Assembly (NCBI GenBank): GCA_964508655.1
Contig: CAZDUO010000006.1
Location: forward strand, 10,151-74,150
Origin: VBAS01 sp964508655
Lineage (GTDB): Bacteria; Bacteroidota; Bacteroidia; Chitinophagales; Chitinophagaceae
DNA length: 64,000 nucleotides
Direction: 5' to 3'
Part shown: piece after piece, positions 58,895 to 64,000 of the stretch
Numbering within the stretch: the stretch's first letter is position 1
Layout of the letters: the number at the start of each line of letters is the position of its first letter
Notes under the pieces: generated by a model
What the model was told of the DNA's origin: nothing
What the model saw: the letters and a program-made list of their open reading frames with translations, nothing else
The model's database searches: none
Position numbers and translations under genes: made by a program

Positions 58895-60106
58895 TCACTT
58901 GATCATTATTTTTTCTGAAAAATTTCTGCCTGGCGAACAAACATTCAAATAGTAGAAGCCGGTGGGGAAATTTGTCAGGTCAATAGTTTGTGTTATCGAA
59001 CCTCCATTATGTTGTACTTCTTTAATAACCCGCTGTTGCCCCATTGTATTTACTAATACAATCCGGTAATGTCCCTTTTCCAGGTTAATACACTGAAACG
59101 TCAACTGACCATTTGTAACAGGGTTGGGATAAACCGATAAGGCCGTATTTGATACGGAAGTAGCGATATTGACCCGGAGAACCTGGCTGTATAGATAGTG
59201 ACCGCTATTCTCGAATGCTCTGACGCGATATAGTAACTGATCACCTGCATGAACCATATTGTCCGGAAATTCATAATCCGCACGGTTGCCATTATTCAGC
59301 AATGGAAAGACCAATCCGGCAGTTTGGAATGAACTTCCGCCAGTGCATTTCTCTACTTCGTAGTAGTTGATATCCGATTCAGTCATGTTAGACCAACTGA
59401 TAGTTACCTTACCGGCATTATTAAGCACTGCTTTTACATTATCAAATTTTACCGGTAATGTCGTCAGACTTGAATCCTGCTGAAGCACTCCTCTGATCAC
59501 CAATTGCTGTGTGCTTTGATAGCACGCAAAAGAATACCAGTTATAGGGAGCAGTAGGAGGAACAGGCCAGCTAAAATTGTAATTCATGCTGGCATAAGGG
59601 TCCGGCCAAATATAATAAGGCAGACAAATATTCGGTGCTGTAAAGCACTCAATAGGCTGGTTAGTGCCATAATCAATATCCCAGTAAGAAACACCGATAA
59701 AACCACAATCGAGTTCATGTCCATTGACAACGTAATGGGTGGCTATGCTTCCATCGCAATCAATCCAGTTTGGGTGATAAGAATTATAATAAGCTACTGC
59801 TCTGGGTGCAGGCCAGCTATAGCCGGGGTAGTTATTTCCGGTCGAGTCCAGAACGCCACCCATCAGGCTTCCGTACTGCAGCCCTTCTTTATACACCCAA
59901 ATATCATAGGTGGTTAACGACACGGGAGTATATTCTCCAGTGCTGCTTACTTCGAAAAAAGAAAGTATCAAACGATTTTGCCGCTTCGGTGGGTTGGGAG
60001 AATCATCTACCAATCTTGTTTCAGTGTATCTTGCTTTGACACCGATGTATTGTGAGAAGCAACAATTATAAATGAGCAGAACAATTGTCAGAAGGGGAAA
60101 TTTCAT
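58895..60106 (-). CDS. Secreted protein with type IX secretion sorting domain
   Basis: This 403-residue protein has a signal peptide (LLTIVLLIYNCCFSQ). The central region is rich in tryptophan and tyrosine. A fibronectin-type-III-like stretch follows (VKAVLNNAGKVTISWSNMTESDINYYEVEKC). The C-terminal sorting domain begins VYPNPVTNGQLTFQC and ends NFSEKIMIK, typical of T9SS cargo. The protein is therefore expected at the cell surface or outside. Its location inside a tra operon suggests a role in mating contact or immunity; this is inference. ATG 60106 or 60112 may be used. Confidence 0.75.
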   Translation of the reverse strand: MKFPLLTIVLLIYNCCFSQYIGVKARYTETRLVDDSPNPPKRQNRLILSFFEVSSTGEYTPVSLTTYDIWVYKEGLQYGSLMGGVLDSTGNNYPGYSWPAPRAVAYYNSYHPNWIDCDGSIATHYVVNGHELDCGFIGVSYWDIDYGTNQPIECFTAPNICLPYYIWPDPYASMNYNFSWPVPPTAPYNWYSFACYQSTQQLVIRGVLQQDSSLTTLPVKFDNVKAVLNNAGKVTISWSNMTESDINYYEVEKCTGGSSFQTAGLVFPLLNNGNRADYEFPDNMVHAGDQLLYRVRAFENSGHYLYSQVLRVNIATSVSNTALSVYPNPVTNGQLTFQCINLEKGHYRIVLVNTMGQQRVIKEVQHNGGSITQTIDLTNFPTGFYYLNVCSPGRNFSEKIMIK

Positions 60107-60157
60107 TTTCATGGTCGTTGGTTTTATTGATAATGAGTTAAATGTCTTTTCAATAAT

Positions 60158-60196
60158 CCCCTCTCCATTTATGGAGAGGGGTAAGGGGTGAGGCTA
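60158..60196. repeat. Palindromic element after traE
   Basis: CCCCTCTCCAT TT ATGGAGAGGGG then TAAGGGGTGAGGCTA. The traE stop codon (TAG on the minus strand) is formed by the element edge. Confidence 0.8.
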
Positions 60197-60529
60197 TACA
60201 CCGAAGAAGGATCTGATCACAGTAGCAACTACCACCAGGAACACGCAACTACCAAACCAGGCCGCCGCTACTTTACCCGTATCAGGATCGCCACTGTTCC
60301 ATTTTTGATATACCTTGACTGCACCGATCAATCCGACAATAGCCCCAACTGCATACATCAGGTTTGTACCGGCAGCGAAATAACTTCGCACTTTGGTATT
60401 AGCTTCATTGATACCAGCGTTTCCGTCTTGCGAAAAAGCGACGGCGCCGGCTAAGAGAAAGAGGACGAGATAAGCAGCTCTGATTTTCTGTTGTCTGCTC
60501 AGTTTTACATTCAACCACTTCATGTTCAT
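60194..60529 (-). CDS. traE: Conjugative transposon protein TraE (DUF4134)
   Basis: This 111-residue VirB2-like pilin candidate has a signal helix (AAYLVLFLLAGAVAFSQ). Two helices follow (LMYAVGAIVGLIGAVKVY and AAWFGSCVFLVVVATVI), with the hallmark NSGDPDTGKVAAAWFG between them. Starts at 60529 and 60523 are possible. It is separated from traF by four unrelated elements, whereas in CTnDOT the two genes are adjacent. Confidence 0.88.
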   Translation of the reverse strand: MNMKWLNVKLSRQQKIRAAYLVLFLLAGAVAFSQDGNAGINEANTKVRSYFAAGTNLMYAVGAIVGLIGAVKVYQKWNSGDPDTGKVAAAWFGSCVFLVVVATVIRSFFGV

Positions 60530-60575
60530 ATTCACAGTTTATTATTAATTCATTTTTTAAAGAGCTCCCCCAAAC

Positions 60576-60613
60576 TCCCCTCTCCGGGAGGAGAGGGGCC
60601 GGGGGTGAGGCTA
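60576..60613. repeat. Palindromic element between traE and the first operon gene
   Basis: CTCCCCTCTCC GGGAG GAGAGGGG then CCGGGGGTGAGGCTA. The CTA edge is out of use as a stop here; the gene's own stop lies 3 bases beyond. Confidence 0.75.
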
Positions 60614-60615
60614 TC

Positions 60616-61011
60616 CTATCCCAACCAAAGCACACGCAGATCGTCGTCACTGAGATGGATGGAGCATTTTGTTTTGCTTTCTGCAGCTATGAATCCATTG
60701 ACGGTTTCCCGGAAATCCGGTTCATCCCATTGATTGTACTTTTTCAATTGTAACTGCAAAGCCAGGATTAGTTCGTTTTTGTTATGCCTGTTATTGAACA
60801 CAGGGTTTATTTCTTCAATTATGTGTTGAGCAGTGCTCATCATTTCATCTGGCTGATCTTCGCCGTGAAATGAATGATTTTCATAATTGCCTTTACCGGA
60901 GAGAGAGGGGATCGTAGCTTTAAAATAAATTACCCATACTAATAAATAATAGACAACGGTGGCTATCACAAGAAATAAAATATATTGTTGCCAGGAGATA
61001 GAGCGAAGCAT
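60616..61011 (-). CDS. Small membrane protein, first gene of the transfer operon
   Basis: This 131-residue protein has one helix (YILFLVIATVVYYLLVWVIYF) followed by a soluble helical domain. Next to the helix, IPSLSGKGN resembles the peptide left by a palindromic element half. No family is recognised. Its start at 61011 follows a 200-base gap containing two dyad sites, so it is likely the first gene of the long leftward operon. Confidence 0.55.
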   Translation of the reverse strand: MLRSISWQQYILFLVIATVVYYLLVWVIYFKATIPSLSGKGNYENHSFHGEDQPDEMMSTAQHIIEEINPVFNNRHNKNELILALQLQLKKYNQWDEPDFRETVNGFIAAESKTKCSIHLSDDDLRVLWLG

Positions 61012-61100
61012 AAGAATTATTTTCGGTTAAAGTTTTGCTTTCAGTTGACAGAGCAAAAATCTATTGAGAACTATCAAATCAATGTGCCTTAACAAATAAA

Positions 61101-61120
61101 AAATAGACCTATATCTATTT
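61101..61120. promoter_or_regulatory. Dyad site in front of the transfer operon
   Basis: AAATAGA (61101-61107) and TCTATTT (61114-61120) form an inverted repeat 90 bases before the first tra-operon gene. It may be a regulator site. Confidence 0.4.
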
Positions 61121-61140
61121 AGTGTATTGAATACAGAAAA

Positions 61141-61160
61141 CACCAAGCTATTGCTTGTTG
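61141..61160. promoter_or_regulatory. XRE operator candidate, transfer-operon side
   Basis: CACCAAGCTATTGCTTGTTG is the reverse complement, with one mismatch, of the site at 61500-61519. It sits 130 bases upstream of the first tra-operon gene and just past the 3' end of the XRE gene. Confidence 0.7.
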
Positions 61161-61211
61161 AGAATTGTAAAAGAAGTTAGGTTTGCAAAAAAAATTATTA
61201 TCAGCAATGGC

Positions 61212-61445
61212 TTATAGAGGATGTTTAGGAAGGAAATCGTGTATGGAGCACTTGAGGATTCTGGCAAGCTGATTCAATCGGTCAAGTGAGTACCTGGTCT
61301 TGTAGCGATCACTTTCCACCTGTCCGACATAAGTTGCTGAGACATCCAATTCATAGGATAGATCAGCCTGGGAATATCCAAGCTCTATTCGTCTTTCTTT
61401 GACCTTCTTTATGGTGAACTGATCTATTTTAGAAACGGGTTTCAT
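61212..61445 (-). CDS. Small XRE-family transcriptional regulator
   Basis: This 77-residue protein is almost entirely a Cro/C1-type helix-turn-helix (KKVKERRIELGYSQADLSYELDVSATYVGQVESDRYKTRYSLDRLNQLARILKCSIHDFL). The ATG at 61445 is chosen over a TTG 15 bases upstream. It is flanked by two near-identical operator-like sites. It is probably an autoregulated repressor that also controls the transfer operon. Confidence 0.85.
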   Translation of the reverse strand: MKPVSKIDQFTIKKVKERRIELGYSQADLSYELDVSATYVGQVESDRYKTRYSLDRLNQLARILKCSIHDFLPKHPL

Positions 61446-61499
61446 TGACAGGTTTACCAAGTAGTCACTTGCTAAATTCTGCTAATCAAATGCCCTGTC

Positions 61500-61519
61500 C
61501 AACAAGCTATAGCTTGGTG
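61500..61519. promoter_or_regulatory. XRE operator candidate, divergent-promoter side
   Basis: CAACAAGCTATAGCTTGGTG contains the perfect 16-base palindrome CCAAGCTATAGCTTGG apart from its first base. It lies between the XRE gene and the divergent small sigma-like gene. Confidence 0.7.
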
Positions 61520-61544
61520 ACTTTAAAAAAAATAAACCAGAGGG

Positions 61545-61808
61545 ATGAAATTTAATTCCAATAAAGAGAGAAGATTCTATTGGGAATCGCTCAATATTTC
61601 CTATAGTAATGAAGAAATGGACAAGGCATTGGCGACTTTAAAATCAGATACTTCCAAAGTTCTTCAGTTACACTACCTGCATAAGTATTCCCTGAAAGAA
61701 ATTGCAAAATTGCTGAATCGCTCAATAGCAGTAATACGAAATCACCATAACAGGGGAATTTATAAACTATACAGGCACTTTAACCCCCGTTCTTCTGATA
61801 TTGTTTAG
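61545..61808 (+). CDS. Sigma-70 region 4-like DNA-binding protein
   Basis: This 87-residue protein consists of a helical start and a region-4-type helix-turn-helix (VLQLHYLHKYSLKEIAKLLNRSIAVIRNHHNRGIYKLYRHF). It has no region 2, so it is not a full sigma factor. It has a Shine-Dalgarno-like AGAGGG just before the ATG and is divergent from the XRE gene across the shared operator. It overlaps the 3' end of the AraC gene by 29 bases. An activator or anti-repressor role is possible. Confidence 0.7.
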   Translation: MKFNSNKERRFYWESLNISYSNEEMDKALATLKSDTSKVLQLHYLHKYSLKEIAKLLNRSIAVIRNHHNRGIYKLYRHFNPRSSDIV

Positions 61809-62766
61809 GAGTTTGACGGAATCTTTTTCTAAATGCTTTAATAAATGTTGTTGAGGATTCATACTCCAACTCGTTTGCTACTGATACAACTCTGTTACCT
61901 TTCCTGAGCAGATCTTTTGCAAGGATAAAACGCCGTTCAAGATAATAGTCATACGGGTTGACACCAAACAGTCGTTTGAATCCATAACTAAGCTTAAAGG
62001 CATTTAATACTCCACGAGCCTTTGTAATCAGAACATCATTTCCGGGATATACCGGGCAATAAAATTCAATAAGTTCCCGAACATGATAGAGCGCATCAAT
62101 GTCTGCAACCGATAAGGGAAGGTTTCCTATTTCTCCCTTTCCTGCTTCTTCAAGAGCACCCGTTAGAATATTAATAACATTGTTTCGAAGAAGTCTTGCT
62201 TTACCGGCAAGAGTATACGTGTTGTGCAGAATTGCATTTACTGAATCCATCATAAATCCTGAACATGGATGCGGACGCTTTGAAAGTTCTGCAGGTTTAT
62301 CTTTATACACAAGATTCAGAAAATGGGTCAACGTCTTATAGTCAATACCGATCTCCTCCAGAAGAGGCAACTCAAAATGAATATCAAAAGTTTCATATTC
62401 AAGTGGAGCCTCAAAAATGGCACGGGTTATAATGTAGGGAACAAAGCCCATTTGAAAATGGTTAACTGGTAACTCGGGGTTGCTTATTTTCTCCCATTTG
62501 CCACGTATCTGATTCTTTAATGCTATTCGCAATTCAAGAACCGGTATGCCGCCCCTTGCACAGAGTATTGCCGGCGATTCCATCCAGTATCTGCTATACC
62601 AAACACTGAAGCCAACACCTTTAAATTCCTGGAACAATCCTTTGAAGTGATCGCCTTTAATGGCTACCGGTCTCGCAGGACTTATCAAATAGTTTTCGAA
62701 ATCTTTGGGTATGGATTGAAGTATCTCAATCTCTCCTTTACCCTCCTCATTAATTTCTATTAGCAT
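61780..62766 (-). CDS. AraC-family transcriptional regulator, PchR-like
   Basis: This 328-residue regulator has a C-terminal AraC double helix-turn-helix (ERRFILAKDLLRKGNRVVSVANELEYESSTTFIKAFRKRFRQTPKQYQ). The N-terminal part resembles PchR-type sensors of iron or siderophore. The ATG at 62766 is chosen; a GTG at 62820 would add 18 residues and overlap the promoter gap. It is divergent from a siderophore-type acetyltransferase, which it may activate. Confidence 0.8.
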   Translation of the reverse strand: MLIEINEEGKGEIEILQSIPKDFENYLISPARPVAIKGDHFKGLFQEFKGVGFSVWYSRYWMESPAILCARGGIPVLELRIALKNQIRGKWEKISNPELPVNHFQMGFVPYIITRAIFEAPLEYETFDIHFELPLLEEIGIDYKTLTHFLNLVYKDKPAELSKRPHPCSGFMMDSVNAILHNTYTLAGKARLLRNNVINILTGALEEAGKGEIGNLPLSVADIDALYHVRELIEFYCPVYPGNDVLITKARGVLNAFKLSYGFKRLFGVNPYDYYLERRFILAKDLLRKGNRVVSVANELEYESSTTFIKAFRKRFRQTPKQYQKNGG

Positions 62767-62864
62767 ACTTATAAGTTTGGGTTGATTTTTACTCGTTTTA
62801 AGTCCATCTTTTGGCGTCACTCACTAATAGCTTGCGCCACTAATCAAAGCACTAACCAATTGTT

Positions 62865-63500
62865 ATGTCAGCAGATCATAATCTTACTGAGCTTACTCCT
62901 TTATTTTGTAAACCTGTAACGGTTGATTATACTCATCAACTTTTATATAATCAATTTGAAACGGAGCTTAATGCAACCATTTCATTTCGGTCACTGCAAC
63001 TACGAACGGATATTGACTTTCTCCATGATTGGGTAAACCGTTCTTATACCAAACGATTTTGGCAATTGAACGGAAGTAAATCTCTTTTCTACAACACTTA
63101 CCAATCATTGCTTGCAAATCTGAATGCACATTCATTTATTGGATTGTGCAACGATAAGCCTGTTTGTCAGGTTGATCTGTATAACGTCTCTGCCGACGAA
63201 TTGAAAGACCATACTGCTCATGAACCTGATGATTGCGGTCTTCATTTACTCATGTTGCCGCCTGAACAAATGTGCAAAGGATTATCCCTTTGCATGCTAA
63301 AGCATTTCATTCATTTCTTTTTTTCCTTTCCTGTTTCTGCAAGACTGTTTGCCGAGCCTGACAGAGAAAATTCCTTCGCCAACAGATTAGCTGTAAAAGC
63401 AGGCTTCATCTTTTTAAAAACTATTCAGCTTTCTTACAAAACCGCCAATCTCTATTCTATAACCCGTGAACAATTCTTTCAATCAAACCAACAAAAATGA
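62865..63500 (+). CDS. GNAT acetyltransferase of siderophore-biosynthesis type
   Basis: This 211-residue protein has the pattern of IucB/RhbD-type acyltransferases: FRSLQLRTDIDFLHDWVNRSYTKRFWQ, then GLHLLMLPPEQMCKGLSLCMLKHFIHFFF and RLFAEPDRENSFANRLAVKAGFIF. In known pathways these acylate N-hydroxylysine or a similar amine. The next gene starts inside its stop codon (ATGA). No other siderophore gene is visible before the window ends, so the pathway assignment is inference. Confidence 0.75.
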   Translation: MSADHNLTELTPLFCKPVTVDYTHQLLYNQFETELNATISFRSLQLRTDIDFLHDWVNRSYTKRFWQLNGSKSLFYNTYQSLLANLNAHSFIGLCNDKPVCQVDLYNVSADELKDHTAHEPDDCGLHLLMLPPEQMCKGLSLCMLKHFIHFFFSFPVSARLFAEPDRENSFANRLAVKAGFIFLKTIQLSYKTANLYSITREQFFQSNQQK

Positions 63501-64000
63501 ATCAATTATTAACTCCCCCTTTAGGGGGCCGGGGGGCGAAGCGTATCCAATCATTTGATCTGGCACGGGGCTTTACTGTTCTTATTATGCCCTCAATTCA
63601 TGTGGTGATGCTGTATAGTCTTCCTCAGGTACAGCAATCATTTTTAGGAAATGCACTTGCCTTCATAGCCGAAGGTCCCGGAGCACAACTATTCATGCTG
63701 CTCATGGGAGTGAATTTTGCATTAAGACGTAGCGGTTCTTCCTCCTCCTCCTTTGGAGGAGGTCGGGAGGAGGCTCAAAGAACTTTTTATTTATTACTTG
63801 CAGCATACTCATTAAATTTTTTCAAGTTTATTGTTCCGTTGTTATTCGGATGGATGCCGCAAAATCTCTTGCAGGAATTGCAATTGCAGAATGATGGCAG
63901 GGCAAAAATGTTTTTCCTTTTGCTCGGCGACATCCTTCATTTTGCTGCCATTGCTTACCCGATTTTGTTTCTTGTTTACAGTTTAAAACATTATCCGTAC
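63497..64000 (+). CDS. Membrane acyltransferase-like protein, 5' part only
   Basis: The first 168 residues are present; the gene runs off the window. FDLARGFTVLIMPSIHVVML and GPGAQLFMLLMGVNFAL resemble the DUF1624/heparan-glucosaminide acetyltransferase-like or DUF418-like membrane family. Two repeat elements are translated in frame: TPPLGGRGAKR at residues 6-16 and SSSSSFGGGREEAQR near residue 83. The overlap with the acetyltransferase suggests they are one operon. Confidence 0.7.
   Translation, partial: MNQLLTPPLGGRGAKRIQSFDLARGFTVLIMPSIHVVMLYSLPQVQQSFLGNALAFIAEGPGAQLFMLLMGVNFALRRSGSSSSSFGGGREEAQRTFYLLLAAYSLNFFKFIVPLLFGWMPQNLLQELQLQNDGRAKMFFLLLGDILHFAAIAYPILFLVYSLKHYPY
63512..63543. repeat. 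Palindromic element at the 5' end of the membrane protein gene
   Basis: CTCCCCCTTTAGGGGG then CCGGGGGGCGAAGCG is the same family as the nuo-border copies, but here inside the coding frame, 12 bases after the ATG. Confidence 0.8.
63741..63775. repeat. Second element in the membrane protein gene
   Basis: CCTCCTCCTCC TTTG GAGGAGG then TCGGGAGGAGGCTC has the same layout (stem, short spacer, G-rich tail, AGGCT edge) and is translated in frame. Confidence 0.65.

Noticed and set aside
61545..61808. Complete ECF sigma factor
   Set aside because: Only a region-4-like helix-turn-helix is present; region 2 is missing.

Overview
The window comes from a member of the Bacteroidota, most likely the Chitinophagaceae. 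The evidence is a SusC/SusD pair, a type IX secretion sorting tail, CTnDOT-type tra genes, an unfused nuoC/nuoD and a short NuoG, and promoter-like motifs of the Bacteroidota form TAnnTTTG with an upstream TTG. Ten Ns at 39710-39719 and two probable single-base indels at gene starts suggest a draft or metagenome-derived assembly. I saw no rRNA, tRNA or CRISPR array, and no gene-free stretch longer than about 300 bases.

Chromosomal part (1-38893). It opens with rlmN, a 3-oxoadipyl-CoA-type thiolase and a SusC/SusD/lipoprotein uptake locus. Next come a small secreted protein, a phosphatase-hisS pair, and a TonB/PstS-like/TPR envelope group. A complete 14-subunit complex I operon (nuoA-N) follows. 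It is interrupted twice by unrelated genes: a VOC protein plus an NTF2-like protein after nuoE, and an MntA/HepT toxin-antitoxin-like pair after nuoG. After it lie a secreted zinc metalloprotease, a MacB-like permease, an ExbB-ExbD-ExbD-TonB operon and mnmE.

Mobile part (about 38894 to at least 61808). An excisionase-like gene and a tyrosine recombinase sit directly behind mnmE. A long leftward set of genes then carries CTnDOT-type transfer genes traE, F, G, I (three tandem copies), J, K, L, M and N. Also in this run are a 1,859-residue methylase-helicase, a sortable secreted protein and several unknowns. A small XRE regulator sits at the head of the run. A near-identical 20-base operator-like sequence lies both in front of the tra genes and in the divergent promoter region of the XRE gene, which suggests the XRE protein controls transfer. 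No relaxase or coupling protein is visible. Beyond it lie an AraC regulator, a siderophore-type acetyltransferase and a membrane acyltransferase cut by the window end; whether these are cargo or chromosome is unclear.

The most unusual signal is a collection of short palindromic elements. In the nuo operon they fill gene borders almost exactly from stop codon to start codon, often as inverted pairs. In the mobile element and several housekeeping genes they lie inside reading frames and add short peptides without breaking the frame. Two tandem TraI-like paralogues differ by one such insert, and one palindrome is nested inside a copy of another repeat.
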